Shown: positions 43,382-53,080 of the stretch, piece by piece
Position numbering within the stretch: position 1 is the stretch's first letter
Layout: every line of letters begins with the position of its first letter
NCBI RefSeq assembly: GCF_008974245.1
Contig: NZ_BBZI01000012.1
Location: 186,001-250,000 of the forward strand
Direction: 5' to 3'
From: Streptomyces abyssomicinicus
GTDB lineage: Bacteria; Actinomycetota; Actinomycetes; Streptomycetales; Streptomycetaceae
DNA length: 64,000 bases
Made by a program: the position numbers and the translations under genes
The notes under the pieces: model-generated
What the model was told of the DNA's origin: nothing
Database searches by the model: none
Seen by the model: only the letters and a program-made list of their open reading frames with translations

Positions 43382-44212
43382 TCAGCCGCTGAGCTCCCAC
43401 AGCACCCGGTAGTACCGGATCCGCTCCCTGTCCGACTCGATCCCGTACGCGTCGAGCAGCGGCTCCTCCCACCCGGGGCCGTAGTTCCACACCGTGCTCC
43501 ACGTCGCCACGGCGAGGTCGGCCCAGCGGTCCGCGACGCCGAGTGAGCCGAGGTCGACGTGGCCGGTGGGACTCCCGTCGTCGCCCACCAGGGTGTTGGG
43601 CGCGCAGGCGTCGCCGTGGCAGACGACGGTACGGTCGGCCGGGGGCGGGTCCTCCAGAACCCGCAGCGCGCGCTCGACCGTGCCGAGGGGGCGCAGTTCC
43701 TCCGGCCAGGCGGCGGGGTCGACCTCGCCGGCCGCCACCCGTGCGCGGGTCCGGGCCAGCCGCCGTTCCAGCGACCAGTCGAACGGGCAGTCCGCCACCG
43801 GCAGCGCCTCGTGCAGGGCCCGCAGCCCGGTCCCGAGCGCCCGCACGGCGGCGCGGGGATCCGCCTTCCACCGCTCGTCCACGGCGGACGTCCCGGCCAG
43901 TCCCCGGGTGAGCAGCCAGGTGCCGCTCCCGTCCTCGCCCTCCGCCAGAACGGGCGGTACGACGGTGTACCGGGCGGCCCAGCGCAGCCGGACCGCCTCC
44001 GCCGCCAGGTCGAGCCCGCTGCCGGCGGGGGCCCACTTGACGAAGCTCACCGCCTCGTCCCCGTCCTCCGGGGCGTCAGGGCCGATCCGGAAGGTCAGCC
44101 CGCCCAGCAGGTTGCGCCACACGGCCCGTACCGGCCGACCCGCGGCCAACTCCGTGACGACGGGCGGCGGTTCGACGGGGCCCTCGGGCGGCGCTGCGAC
44201 CATGCCCCTCAT
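43382..44212 (-). CDS. aminoglycoside phosphotransferase family protein
   Basis: A 276-residue kinase-like protein. The catalytic loop is VVCHGDACAPNTLVGDDGSP (HxDxxxxN) and the metal-binding aspartate follows in GHVDLGSLGVADRWADLAVA, exactly as in APH(3')-type enzymes. The ATP-binding lysine is likely the one in AVSFVKWAPAGSGLDLAAEA. The length and spacing suggest an active kinase of small molecules, possibly aminoglycosides, but most such Streptomyces genes have unknown substrates. It is a single gene. Confidence 0.9.
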   Translation of the reverse strand: MRGMVAAPPEGPVEPPPVVTELAAGRPVRAVWRNLLGGLTFRIGPDAPEDGDEAVSFVKWAPAGSGLDLAAEAVRLRWAARYTVVPPVLAEGEDGSGTWLLTRGLAGTSAVDERWKADPRAAVRALGTGLRALHEALPVADCPFDWSLERRLARTRARVAAGEVDPAAWPEELRPLGTVERALRVLEDPPPADRTVVCHGDACAPNTLVGDDGSPTGHVDLGSLGVADRWADLAVATWSTVWNYGPGWEEPLLDAYGIESDRERIRYYRVLWELSG

Positions 44213-44236
44213 GATGACGCATCGGCGTCCGGGTGG

Positions 44237-45097
44237 TCAGGGCGCGGTCGCGCCACGGTGCGGCGTGGGGCGACGCACCAGGAACTCGACCCGGGGGCCG
44301 AGTTCCACGGTGTCGCCGTTGTGGATCTCGTGACGGTGACCGGGGGTCAGCGCCAGGCCCCCGTTCACCCGGGTCCCGTTGGAGGAACCCCGCGGCACCT
44401 CGGTGAGCCAGACCCGCCCGTCCTCCGCGAACTCGACCTCGGCGTGACGGCCGGAGACCGTGCGCTCGTCCGCGAGGAGGTCGGCCGCATCGGGGGTGGC
44501 CCACCGTGTGCTCCGCCCGAGACGGACCGTGCCGCCGCGCGCGACCCGGAGGTGTCGCCCCAGTCCGGTGAAGTCCAGCAACAGCTCGGCGGTCTCCGCG
44601 CGCGCCGGTGAGGCCGCCACGCGGTCGTCGGCCCCGCCGCGCGACGGCGCTTCGCGGGGTTCGTCGAGGTCGATCCACGTGCTGTCGCCCGTGGCGGAGC
44701 CGGGCCGGCCGGGTTCGGGCAGCGCTTCCGCCTGTTCCGTGAGTTCGGGGGGCTGGTCGAGGTCGATGAATGTGCTGTCGCCCGTGGCGGGGCGAGGGTG
44801 GCCGGGTTCGGGCGGGGCCTCTGCCTGTTGCGCGGGTTCGCGGGGCTGGTCGAGGTCGATCCACGTGCCGTCGCCTGCGGCGGGGCCGGGCGGGGTGACC
44901 GCCTGTTCCGTGCGGGCGCCGGCCTCGTCGGGGGCGCCGGGCTCGTCGCGGGTGTGCCCTCCCCCCGGCGCGCCGTGACCGGCCTCGTCGTCCCGGTTCG
45001 CCGGGGGCTGAGGCCGGGCCGGCGCCTCGGACCGGGACTGGGGCTGAGGCTGGTCCAGGTCGATCCAGAAGTCCTCGCCGGCCGTCCCGTCGCTCAC
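44237..45097 (-). CDS. FHA-domain protein with repeated IDLDxP motifs
   Basis: A 286-residue protein. The N-terminal two thirds are Pro/Glu/Ala-rich and contain four copies of a short motif (FWIDLDQP, TWIDLDQP, TFIDLDQP, TWIDLDEP) spaced at 40-60 residues. The C-terminal about 100 residues are an FHA domain (GRHLRVARGGTVRLGRSTRW, SGRHAEVEFAEDGRVWLTEV, PRGSSNGTRVNGGLALTPG, HEIHNGDTVELGPRVEF) with the phosphothreonine-binding R, S-x-x-H and N residues. It probably reads phosphorylation by the nearby kinase. The GTG at 45097 overlaps the stop of the AAA+ gene (GTGA). Confidence 0.92.
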   Translation of the reverse strand: MSDGTAGEDFWIDLDQPQPQSRSEAPARPQPPANRDDEAGHGAPGGGHTRDEPGAPDEAGARTEQAVTPPGPAAGDGTWIDLDQPREPAQQAEAPPEPGHPRPATGDSTFIDLDQPPELTEQAEALPEPGRPGSATGDSTWIDLDEPREAPSRGGADDRVAASPARAETAELLLDFTGLGRHLRVARGGTVRLGRSTRWATPDAADLLADERTVSGRHAEVEFAEDGRVWLTEVPRGSSNGTRVNGGLALTPGHRHEIHNGDTVELGPRVEFLVRRPTPHRGATAP

Positions 45098-47067
45098 CGC
45101 CCCTCCGCCGCTCCGACGAAGTCGGCGACGAGTTCCGCCCGGCCGTCCTCGGTCCGCATCACCTCGGACACCACGACCTTGGTGCCCGGCTCCAGGGCGG
45201 GCCGGGCGAAGAGGGCGCGGGCCAGCGGATTGATCAGGTGGGTCTCCAGACCCATGCCGATACCGCGGCCGCCCGACCACTGGTCGGCGGTACAGGCCTC
45301 CCGCAGCGCCTCACGCGCCTGTGGAGCGAGTTCGAGCGTGATGCGGTGCCCGGCGGCGAGCTGCCGCTGGATGTTGCCCACCTGGAGGTCGAAGATCTGG
45401 CGCGCCACCTCCTCCGAGATGAAGTCGAAGACCACGACGTTGCCGCCGATCCGGTTCATCAGCTCCGGGCGCCCGATGACCTTCTCGAAATGCGCTTTGA
45501 CGTTCTTCTTGATCTCCACCTCGAGAAGCGGGTAGGGGGTGCCGGGCGCGACGATCCACTCCCGGTTCTGCGTCTCGGGGTCGATGCGCTGCACCCCGAG
45601 GTTGGAGGTGAAGATCAGGACGCACTCGCTGAAGTAGGTGGTGACGCCCTGGCCGTCCGTGAGCCGGCCGTCCTCCAGGACCTGGAGGAACTTGTCCAGG
45701 ACACCCTTGTCGGCCTTCTCGATCTCGTCGAAGAGGATCACCCGGAACGGGTCCTGCCGCACCGCGGCGGTCAGCTCGCCTCCCGCCTCGAAGCCGACGT
45801 AACCCGGCGGCGCCCCGACCAGCCGGTCGGCCGCGTGCGAGGAGGAGAACTCGCTCATGTCGAAGCGCAGATACGCCTGTTCGTTGTCGAAGAGGACCGA
45901 CGCGACCGCCTTGGCCAGTTCCGTCTTGCCGGTGCCGGTGGGGCCGGCGAAGAAGAGGACACCCCGCGGCCGGTGGCCGGGACTGGTCGCCTGCGCGCCC
46001 GACAGACCCAGCGCGGCACGCTTGAGGATGTCGAGCGTCTTGGAGACCGCCGCCTCCTGGCCCAGGACCCGCCGGGGCACCGAGTGCTCGTTCTCCGGGT
46101 CCTCGCCCCGCAGGATGCGCCGGCGGATCTCCTCCCGGCTCCACGGGTTCTTCTCGACCCCCAGCCGGTAGACGCGGACCGCGTCCGGCATGGCCCGGAA
46201 GGGGATGCCGCGGTCCAGGGCCAGTTCGACGCTCTCCCGCATCCCCACCAGGCGCATCCCGGAGGCGGCGCGGACGAAGGACTCGACGGCCTCCTCGCTC
46301 TCCTTCGTCGTGGCGGACGGGGCGAGGGAGGTGGTGCGCCGCTTCTGCTCGTACTCCCGGCGCAGCAGGTGGGCCATGCGCATCCGCTCGTCCGCGTCGG
46401 GTTCCGGCACCGCCACCGCGCGGATCCGTTCGCTCCCGCTCACGAACCAGTTGGGAAGGTCGCGTTCGCCCTCCGCGAGCCAGATCACCGGGTTGTACAG
46501 TTCACGGCCGGCCGAGCCCGGGGCTCCCCGTACCGGTTTCACCGAGTCGGCGAGCTGAAGGCAGGCGAGGAAGAAGTCCCGCTCGTCGGGGCTGAGCCGG
46601 GTCACGTCCTGCACCAGGCGTGAGGCGTGCTGCACCACCAGGGCCACCCGCAGCGGCGGGAGTTCGACGCCGTCGGGCCGTGCCCTGCGGCGTTCCTCGG
46701 CCCAGCCGCCGACGATCTTCCTCAGCTCGGCGCAGGTCTTCTCCTGCTGGGCCGCGGTGGAGCCGGGGAAGGTCAGGTGCTGCGGAGCCAGCGTCTTGGC
46801 GGCCTCGGTCACGTCGGGCAGCGCGTGGCGCAGCGAGATGCCGTTGATCTGGTCGCACACCAGCAGCACCTGGTAGCCCATGCGGAACAGATGGTTCCCC
46901 AGCGCCGTCAGCAGGGAGAAGCAGCGCTCCTGGCCGCCGGAGTCGCGGACCAGGTGCAGATCGTGGATGTTGCCGTGCAGCACGTACTGGGCATGGACGC
47001 TCAGGGTGCCGGAGATCTCCTGGACGAACAGCGGCACCTGGTACAGGTCTTCCTTCTGCAGTTCCAC
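45094..47067 (-). CDS. ClpB/Hsp100-like AAA+ ATPase with degenerate first module
   Basis: A 657-residue AAA+ protein. The second half is a complete Hsp100 D2-type module: Walker A GPTGTGKT (375-382), pore-loop GYVG (422-425), Walker B VILFDE (443-448), sensor IFTSNLG, arginine finger RPELMNRIG, and a C-terminal small domain. The first about 300 residues have the shape of a first AAA+ module (NPVIWLAEGERDLPNWFVSG) but lack a Walker A motif. There is no IGF/IGL loop for ClpP binding, so it is more likely a remodelling unfoldase than a protease partner. It overlaps the FHA gene and follows a helical-protein gene. Confidence 0.92.
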   Translation of the reverse strand: MELQKEDLYQVPLFVQEISGTLSVHAQYVLHGNIHDLHLVRDSGGQERCFSLLTALGNHLFRMGYQVLLVCDQINGISLRHALPDVTEAAKTLAPQHLTFPGSTAAQQEKTCAELRKIVGGWAEERRRARPDGVELPPLRVALVVQHASRLVQDVTRLSPDERDFFLACLQLADSVKPVRGAPGSAGRELYNPVIWLAEGERDLPNWFVSGSERIRAVAVPEPDADERMRMAHLLRREYEQKRRTTSLAPSATTKESEEAVESFVRAASGMRLVGMRESVELALDRGIPFRAMPDAVRVYRLGVEKNPWSREEIRRRILRGEDPENEHSVPRRVLGQEAAVSKTLDILKRAALGLSGAQATSPGHRPRGVLFFAGPTGTGKTELAKAVASVLFDNEQAYLRFDMSEFSSSHAADRLVGAPPGYVGFEAGGELTAAVRQDPFRVILFDEIEKADKGVLDKFLQVLEDGRLTDGQGVTTYFSECVLIFTSNLGVQRIDPETQNREWIVAPGTPYPLLEVEIKKNVKAHFEKVIGRPELMNRIGGNVVVFDFISEEVARQIFDLQVGNIQRQLAAGHRITLELAPQAREALREACTADQWSGGRGIGMGLETHLINPLARALFARPALEPGTKVVVSEVMRTEDGRAELVADFVGAAEGR

Positions 47068-47170
47068 AACGCTTCCTCAGCTCGTCGTACACGTGAACAG
47101 GTCCCGCCCGGCCCGCCCGGCCCACCCGGTCAGGTCGGCCCGCCCGGCCGGGTCGACCCGGCCGGTCCGC

Positions 47171-48712
47171 TCAGCCCGCCCGGTCCGCGGCGGGCGCGGT
47201 CCGCGCCTTCCGCGCCTCCGGCTGCCGTTCGGCGCGCACGGGCGGCGCCACCGGTTCCCCGGCGAGCACCCCGCCGGCCCGCATGTCGAACTTCAGCGGC
47301 AGGCCCGAGGCGCGGGCCAGCTCCGAGAACTCCTCCATCCGCTCCGACGCCTCCGCGCAGCGCCGGGCGTCCAGGTCCAGCGCGGCGGCGCCGCGCTCGC
47401 CACGGCTCGCCGTCCGCATGGTGGTGACCTGGACGGAGTCGCCGCGCACCTCCATCCGCAGCCAGTGGCCGGGACCCCAGCCGCCGGGCGTCCAGTCGAG
47501 GACCAGCGCCTCCTGCTCCACGGCCCCGACCCGGACCTCGCCGTGCGTGTCGACGGCGAGGCGGGCCAGGACGTCCGTGCACCGGCGTTTCAGCGCGAAC
47601 GCCTCCAGGGCGGCCCCGTGCTCCCGCACGACACGGTCCACGAGCGTCTGCTCCTGGCGGCTGAGCGGCGTGCCGTCCGCCACGCACCGGTGCAGCGCGG
47701 CGACAGCCGCCGGATCCGGCTCCGGGAGGTCGTCGTCCGGCGGCAGCTCCGTGGTCAGGAAGTCGAGCCGCACGGCAGCCCGTTCGACGGCCGCGCGCGC
47801 TTCGGTGGCCGTGCGGTTGGCCCGCTCCACGAACAGGCGCGCCTCCCGCAGGTGGGTGCGGGCGCGGCGGGGATTGCCGGCCGCCTGCCGGACGGCGTGC
47901 CGGACCGCGTCCGTGGCCAGTTCCACGTCGCCCGCGTCGGCCTGCGGGTCGAGGGCGGCGAGGATGTCGGCCCCGCGCTCCCGGACGAGCGGCACGGACG
48001 TCGGGTCGGAAGGCTGCGGGGCGTCGGGAACCGTCCGCGCGGCCTCGGGCGCGGTCGCGGCCCCGGTGATCGCCTCCCGCCTGGCCCGTACGGCGTCCTG
48101 CCAGTCCGGGGAGGGATCCGCCGCGGCGAGGAAGTCGGCGAAGGACCGGGACTCCCAGACCGCCTGTGCGTCCTCGCACGCCTTCAACCGGGCCTCGAAC
48201 GCCGCGAGTTCCCGCCGGAAGTCGCACAGCCGGGTGGCGGCCGGCGCCAGCGGTCCGGGCAGGTCCGGGCCGGGCGGCGGATCGCCGGGGGAGCGCCGCG
48301 CGGCCCGGGCGACGCGGGCCCGCAGGGCGGTGCGGCGGGCATTGGCCCGCGCCGCGGCGAACGCGGCGTCGCGCCACTGCTCGGCGGCCTGGGCGGACAG
48401 CTTCTGCTGTCGCTCCAGGCAGCGCTGGTGCTCGGCCGCGCGGACCGCGGCCGTGGCCAGGACCTGGGTGGTGGCCATCGCCGCCCGGGCGGCCAGCAGC
48501 GCGCCACTGAGGGAGCCGAGCATCTGGAGCGCCGCGTCGGCGGCCTGGCCGGCCAGCTCACCGAGCTGCGCGGCGGCCTCCTCCGCCATGCCCTCCACGT
48601 GCACCCCTCCGGCGTGCGCCAGCTCGTCGAGCTCGGGCGGGGGCGGCGGCGGGACGAACTCCAGTCCCGGTGCCACGAGTTCCGGGGCGAACAGGGCGAG
48701 GCCCTCACTCAT
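47171..48712 (-). CDS. helical cytosolic protein of unknown function
   Basis: A 513-residue protein that starts inside the stop codon of the kinase gene (ATGA). It is dominated by Ala/Glu/Arg-rich helices (AAQLGELAGQAADAALQMLG, RTALRARVARAARRSPGD, LREARLFVERANRTATEARA) suitable for coiled coils. The C-terminal about 120 residues form a separate domain with VLDWTPGGWGPGHWLRMEVR and SVQVTTMRTASRGERGAAAL. I recognise no family. The gene order suggests a partner of the AAA+ ATPase and kinase, perhaps as a scaffold or substrate adaptor. Confidence 0.85.
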   Translation of the reverse strand: MSEGLALFAPELVAPGLEFVPPPPPPELDELAHAGGVHVEGMAEEAAAQLGELAGQAADAALQMLGSLSGALLAARAAMATTQVLATAAVRAAEHQRCLERQQKLSAQAAEQWRDAAFAAARANARRTALRARVARAARRSPGDPPPGPDLPGPLAPAATRLCDFRRELAAFEARLKACEDAQAVWESRSFADFLAAADPSPDWQDAVRARREAITGAATAPEAARTVPDAPQPSDPTSVPLVRERGADILAALDPQADAGDVELATDAVRHAVRQAAGNPRRARTHLREARLFVERANRTATEARAAVERAAVRLDFLTTELPPDDDLPEPDPAAVAALHRCVADGTPLSRQEQTLVDRVVREHGAALEAFALKRRCTDVLARLAVDTHGEVRVGAVEQEALVLDWTPGGWGPGHWLRMEVRGDSVQVTTMRTASRGERGAAALDLDARRCAEASERMEEFSELARASGLPLKFDMRAGGVLAGEPVAPPVRAERQPEARKARTAPAADRAG

Positions 48713-51060
48713 ATGTCCCCTCCTGTTCCTCGGCCGGCCGGCGTGCGCCCGGTGATCCCGGACGGTCCGCGGCGGGGCGGCGGCACCCGGGGGATCCGTG
48801 ACGCGGGGGCGGTCCGGCGGCTCACGCGCCCGCGCAGGCTCCAGCGGACACAGCGGACCGCGCTCCACACCACCACCGCGACCGTCGAGGCCAGCGGCCA
48901 GAGCCAGGGGAGGCGCGCCAGCGTCGTCCAGACGAGGAAGGCCAGTGCGACCACCACCAGCGTGCTCAGGACCAGGGCCATGCGGCCGGACAGCGCGATC
49001 CTGGCCGGCCGCTCCGCGTTGCGGATCAGGGGGCCGGCGAGCGAATGGTCCGGATGGTAGGCGGGCGGCCGGATCCAGACGGCGGTGAACATCTCGGCGG
49101 CGAAGACCGGCGGTGTCAGCGCGAGACTCCATATCCAGGCCACCACCACCTCCTCCTGGGACGCCCGGCCGAGGACGTCCGCCAGACCGATCAGGAAGCT
49201 GTAGGGGAACGTGACCAGCAGGGCCCCCAGCAGCGCCCAGCCCAGGGTGGGCAGCAGGTCCAGGCGCTGCAGCACGGCGATGGCCCCGTCCTGGTCCTCC
49301 CGGAACCGCCGTTCCGCCTCGTCCAGTTCCGTCCGCCGGTGCCGCTCGGCCGCGTCCTGTGCGGCGAGCGGGGTGAGCAGCCTGGCGGCGATCAGCCGCA
49401 GACGGCGGTTGGTGTCGTCGTCGGTCGGACGCAGCACCCCGCTGAACCACGGGACCTCCCCGCCGCGGGGCAGATCGCTCTCGAACCGCGCGGCCTCCTG
49501 CGCGAGTCGGGCCTCCATCCGCTCGGGCTCACGGGCGAGCTGGAGCAGCAGCATGTCGACCGCGGCGGTCCGCCGCAGGGTCTGCCGCACTCCGCGCAGC
49601 CTCCGCACGTCCGGCAGGGCGAGCAGTTCGCGCACCAGGTGCTGCCACTCGGCGCCCAGGGCCTGCCAGTGGGCGGCGACCTCCGCCAGGCCCTCGCCGG
49701 CCGGGCGGTGCGCCAGCTGCGTGAGGACGCCGGGGAACCGTCTCAGGTGCTCGACGAGCTGGAGGGCACCGCCGTCTCCCCCCGCGACCCGTGCGCCCAG
49801 GTCGCGGATGCCGCGGACGGTGAGGGGCCAGCCCCAGCAGGACGCCTCCAGCTCCGGACCCAGCCAGTTGACGAGCCGCGTGAAGACCTCCGGGGTGGGT
49901 TCCTCACGCAGTTCCTCGCACAGCCGGGCCGGCTCGCCGCCCGCACCCCCGGCAGCGTTTCCCTCCGGGACGAACTGCCGTAGCCAGTCGCACAGTTCGG
50001 CCCGCCGCTGCGGATCGGCCAGCATCTGCCGGGCGTTCGTGTGGTAGAGGTCCAGCGCCATGGCCAGCGGTTCCCGCACGGTGAACTGCTTGTTGACGAA
50101 GTCGAACGGGCGGACCTCCGGTTCCGGGGCGGCCCTTCGCGCCGCACCGGTGTCACGTGGCGCGGTGGGCGGGGAGCCGCCGTCCAGCCACTCCTCCACC
50201 TCGTCGGCCCCCCAGCGGTGCTCAGGGTTGCGCGTCAGCAGCCCCGCGCACAGCAGACGGATCCGGCGGTCCTCGATCCGGTCCACCTCGGGGTCCCGGG
50301 TGGCGATCGCCTGGAGGACCGCCTCGTCCTCGCGTTCGTCCAGGATCGGGCGCCCCAGGTGCAGTTCCGCGACCACCATGCCGACCGACCACCAGTCCCC
50401 GGCCTCCGAGACCGTCTGGCGCCGGGCCCCCGCCTCCGGCGCCAGGTAGAGCGGCTTGCCCCGCCAGTCGACGTGCCGCCGGAGGCCGGGGCGGTACACC
50501 GCGGCGCCGAGGTCGACCAGCACGACCTCGGTGGTGTCCCCGTGCGACTGGACCACGATGTTGTCCGGGGTGATGTCCCGGTGCACGATCTCGTGTTCGT
50601 GCAGGTGGGCCACGGCCGCGTGCAACTGCCGCACCAGTCCCGTGAGCCGGTCGGCCGGCATGCCGTCGGGATGGGCCCGCCGGTGGTCGCCCAGGTGGGT
50701 CTCGCCGTGCGACCGGCACAGGTGGTAGGGATTGCCGTCCGTCACCCCCTGCTCCAGCAGGCGCTCCAGATGAGGCCCCTCCTCCCGCATCACCCGGGCC
50801 ACCTCGGGCTGCGGCGCGTGCCGGTGGTGGTACCACTTGAGGACGAGCGGCAGGTCGGGCGTGGGACCGGTGAGGTCGCGCACGCGCAGCACCATGGCCT
50901 GCGACACCCGCGTGGCCGGCTGGATGACCCGCAGCAGGGCGAACCGGTCGGCGAGTTCCGGGGGTACCATCGCGGCGACACCCCGGGATTCGAACTCGTG
51001 TGCCCGGGAAAAGCCGTTCTCGTCCGACGGGACGAAATCGGTGGGATCAGTGTGGGACAT
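48709..51060 (-). CDS. membrane-anchored serine/threonine protein kinase
   Basis: A 783-residue protein. Residues about 35-300 are a Hanks-type kinase: the ATP-site lysine is in LVLKWYHH (75), the catalytic loop is HRDITPDN (160-167, with Thr for the usual Lys), the metal motif is DLG instead of DFG (183-185), and the activation-end motif is PLYLAPE. Residues 320-600 are a helical region beginning FVNKQFTVREPLAMALDL. Four membrane helices follow (615-745) and a basic tail. It is the start of the kinase-helical-AAA-FHA operon and probably signals to the FHA protein. Confidence 0.92.
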   Translation of the reverse strand: MSHTDPTDFVPSDENGFSRAHEFESRGVAAMVPPELADRFALLRVIQPATRVSQAMVLRVRDLTGPTPDLPLVLKWYHHRHAPQPEVARVMREEGPHLERLLEQGVTDGNPYHLCRSHGETHLGDHRRAHPDGMPADRLTGLVRQLHAAVAHLHEHEIVHRDITPDNIVVQSHGDTTEVVLVDLGAAVYRPGLRRHVDWRGKPLYLAPEAGARRQTVSEAGDWWSVGMVVAELHLGRPILDEREDEAVLQAIATRDPEVDRIEDRRIRLLCAGLLTRNPEHRWGADEVEEWLDGGSPPTAPRDTGAARRAAPEPEVRPFDFVNKQFTVREPLAMALDLYHTNARQMLADPQRRAELCDWLRQFVPEGNAAGGAGGEPARLCEELREEPTPEVFTRLVNWLGPELEASCWGWPLTVRGIRDLGARVAGGDGGALQLVEHLRRFPGVLTQLAHRPAGEGLAEVAAHWQALGAEWQHLVRELLALPDVRRLRGVRQTLRRTAAVDMLLLQLAREPERMEARLAQEAARFESDLPRGGEVPWFSGVLRPTDDDTNRRLRLIAARLLTPLAAQDAAERHRRTELDEAERRFREDQDGAIAVLQRLDLLPTLGWALLGALLVTFPYSFLIGLADVLGRASQEEVVVAWIWSLALTPPVFAAEMFTAVWIRPPAYHPDHSLAGPLIRNAERPARIALSGRMALVLSTLVVVALAFLVWTTLARLPWLWPLASTVAVVVWSAVRCVRWSLRGRVSRRTAPASRIPRVPPPRRGPSGITGRTPAGRGTGGDI

Positions 51061-51282
51061 GGTCCGGCCTTCCGACGGGTGCGACCGTGCCGCGGTCCGG
51101 AATGGGCGTGGAGATCAGGAGACTAGCCGAAATGGCCCGGCCGTCAGGCGTGATTGAAAGGATCACCGGGATCGCCCCGGAGGCCGGGTCGCGCGCGGTA
51201 TTCCGGCGAGATCAGGCCACGACTCGAAGGTGATCATCCGGAAAGGCCTCACTCGGTCGAGAGGCGCCGATGCGGGTTTACC

Positions 51283-52437
51283 ATGCATCCCATGAGCATG
51301 CTGCCCTCGCGTGAGGAGTTGACGGGCGAGTTGCGGGAACTGAGGCAGCGTGGGTTTCCCCGGCTGAGACTCTGTCCCCGTGACGCGCTGCGCGCCGCCG
51401 GGACCGCGGCCGGCTTCTGCACCGGCCCGGACGACGAACTCGACGGCATAGAGGACCTGCTGCGCGCGGCGGTGCGGCGGCTCGGCGGGGGAGGCGAACC
51501 CCGCGACGCCCACGACTACGACCCACTGGCCCGCGCCGCCGCCCACGCCTTCGGCCTGTTCGCCTTCCACCGGGGCGCCGCGGCCGCCGACCGGCGCAAG
51601 GCCGCCGCGGCGGTCTACGGGGTGACGACGGAACGGTTCCGCAAGAGCCAGGAGCGGGAGGTGATCGAAGGGGTGGCGGCGGCCGTGCTCGCCCTCGCCC
51701 GCTCCGGCGCCCCGGCGGGACCGGAGGCCGGGCCCGCGACCCCGGCGCCCACGATCCCCTCGCCCCGCGCACCCGTCTCCTTCCCCGTCCCGCTCCAGGG
51801 CGCGGCCCCCGCCCCACGCCCGCCCGTGGGCCGGGTGACGGTCCGGCTCGGGGCGATCGAGAAGGTCGGTGACGTCGACATCCTCGTCTCGTCGGAGAAC
51901 GTGTACCTGGAGATGTCCAAGACCTTCCGGCCGACGGTCTCCGGAGCGCTGCGCCGGGCCGCCACCCAGCGCGACGGCGCCGGCGAGGCCGTCGACGACG
52001 TCCTCACCCGTGAACTCACCGTCTGGCTCCGCACGCACCACCGGACCGGCAGGGCCGTGCCGCCGGGAACGGTGGTGCCCACCTCGCCCGGAGCGCTGGT
52101 CCGCCAGGGCGTCCGCCGCGTCTACCACGCCGCGGTGGCCACCCCGGTGAACGACGGCGAGGGCTACCACGTCTCCCCCTCCGACATCGCCGCGGCCGTC
52201 CGGGCGTGCTTCCAGCTGGCGCGCGAGGAGCGGACCACCCTGGCGCTCCCGCTCACGGGCATCTGCTTCCCCCTGCTCGGCGCCGGGCACGGCGGGCTTC
52301 CCGCGGGCGACGCCGCGCGGCACCTGGTGCGGGCCGTACGGGCCGAACTGCGGCAGGACCCCAGCTGGTCGGTGCTGCTGGTGAACAACAGCGAGGTCCG
52401 CGCCGACCTGCTCAGGCGCGCCAACTCGGAGCCTTGA
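51283..52437 (+). CDS. macro-domain protein
   Basis: A 384-residue protein with a helical N-terminal part (about 1-140), a Pro-rich linker and a C-terminal macro domain (185-375): VTVRLGAIEKVGDVDILVSS, ENVYLEMSKTFRPTVSGALR, TVVPTSPGALVRQGVRRVYH and TGICFPLLGAGHGGLPAGDA. These match the ADP-ribose-binding loops, with the catalytic-type asparagine replaced by serine/glutamate (SSEN). Macro domains bind or remove ADP-ribose or related NAD derivatives. The gene is divergent from the kinase and convergent with the radical-SAM gene, overlapping it by 26 bases. The first ATG (51283) of three nearby in-frame ATGs is used. Confidence 0.88.
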   Translation: MHPMSMLPSREELTGELRELRQRGFPRLRLCPRDALRAAGTAAGFCTGPDDELDGIEDLLRAAVRRLGGGGEPRDAHDYDPLARAAAHAFGLFAFHRGAAAADRRKAAAAVYGVTTERFRKSQEREVIEGVAAAVLALARSGAPAGPEAGPATPAPTIPSPRAPVSFPVPLQGAAPAPRPPVGRVTVRLGAIEKVGDVDILVSSENVYLEMSKTFRPTVSGALRRAATQRDGAGEAVDDVLTRELTVWLRTHHRTGRAVPPGTVVPTSPGALVRQGVRRVYHAAVATPVNDGEGYHVSPSDIAAAVRACFQLAREERTTLALPLTGICFPLLGAGHGGLPAGDAARHLVRAVRAELRQDPSWSVLLVNNSEVRADLLRRANSEP

Positions 52438-53080
52438 TCGTCACGCCGGCCTCCGCCAGCCCCTTCTCGAACGCGCGCAGCTCGCCCCGCAGCGGCACTC
52501 CGTGGACGCGCACGCGCACCGGCGACCCGGCCTCCACCGCCACCTCCAGCCGGGAGCCCGTGCTCTCCCGCGACAGGTGCGGGGCGTAGCGGGTACCGCC
52601 GCGCGGGGTCAGCGGGGTCAGCCGCTGATTGGCCGACCCGCGCCAGACCAGCCGGGTGGGCCGCTCGACGCGGAACCTGCCGGTGATCACGGCGTCGGCG
52701 TGGCGGAGTGCCCGGTGGTGCGACTCCGTCAGCTCGTCCGGTTCGTAGCCCGTGTACACCAGGAGGTCCGCGCCCTCCCCGCCCGCCGCGAACCGGTCCC
52801 GGAGCCGGGCCGCGTCCGTCAGCAGGGCGTCCAGCGCGTCGGCCTGGTCCAAGGGCTCACCGCCACTGACGGTGAGCCCTTCGGCCCCCTTCTCCAGTGC
52901 CTCCCCCCACTGCCGCGCCAGGTCGGAGACGTCCGTGGCACGCCCCCCTCCGGGCTCCCAGGTGTGCCGTGACATGCACCCCGGGCAGGCCAGCCCGCAT
53001 CCCTGGAACCAGATACCCAGGCGTTTCCCCGGACCGAGGGTCCGCAAAGGGAAATGGGTTCCGGAGATCCGGGCTTTCAT
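52412..53080 (-). CDS. radical-SAM activating enzyme-like protein
   Basis: A 222-residue 4Fe-4S radical-SAM protein of the NrdG/pyruvate-formate-lyase-activase type: FQGCGLACPGCMSRHTW holds the CxxxCxxC cluster motif, GLTVSGGEPLDQADALDALL the GGE motif, and LVYTGYEPDELTE the SAM region. It lacks the usual glycyl-radical partner nearby, so its target is unknown. It is convergent with and overlaps the macro-domain gene. The ATG at 53080 is at the start of MKARISGTHFPLRTLGPGKR, as in NrdG proteins. Confidence 0.9.
   Translation of the reverse strand: MKARISGTHFPLRTLGPGKRLGIWFQGCGLACPGCMSRHTWEPGGGRATDVSDLARQWGEALEKGAEGLTVSGGEPLDQADALDALLTDAARLRDRFAAGGEGADLLVYTGYEPDELTESHHRALRHADAVITGRFRVERPTRLVWRGSANQRLTPLTPRGGTRYAPHLSRESTGSRLEVAVEAGSPVRVRVHGVPLRGELRAFEKGLAEAGVTIKAPSWRA

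Noticed and set aside
48709..51060. PknB-type kinase with PASTA domains
   Set aside because: The region after the kinase domain is cytosolic helices followed by four membrane helices; no PASTA repeats are seen.
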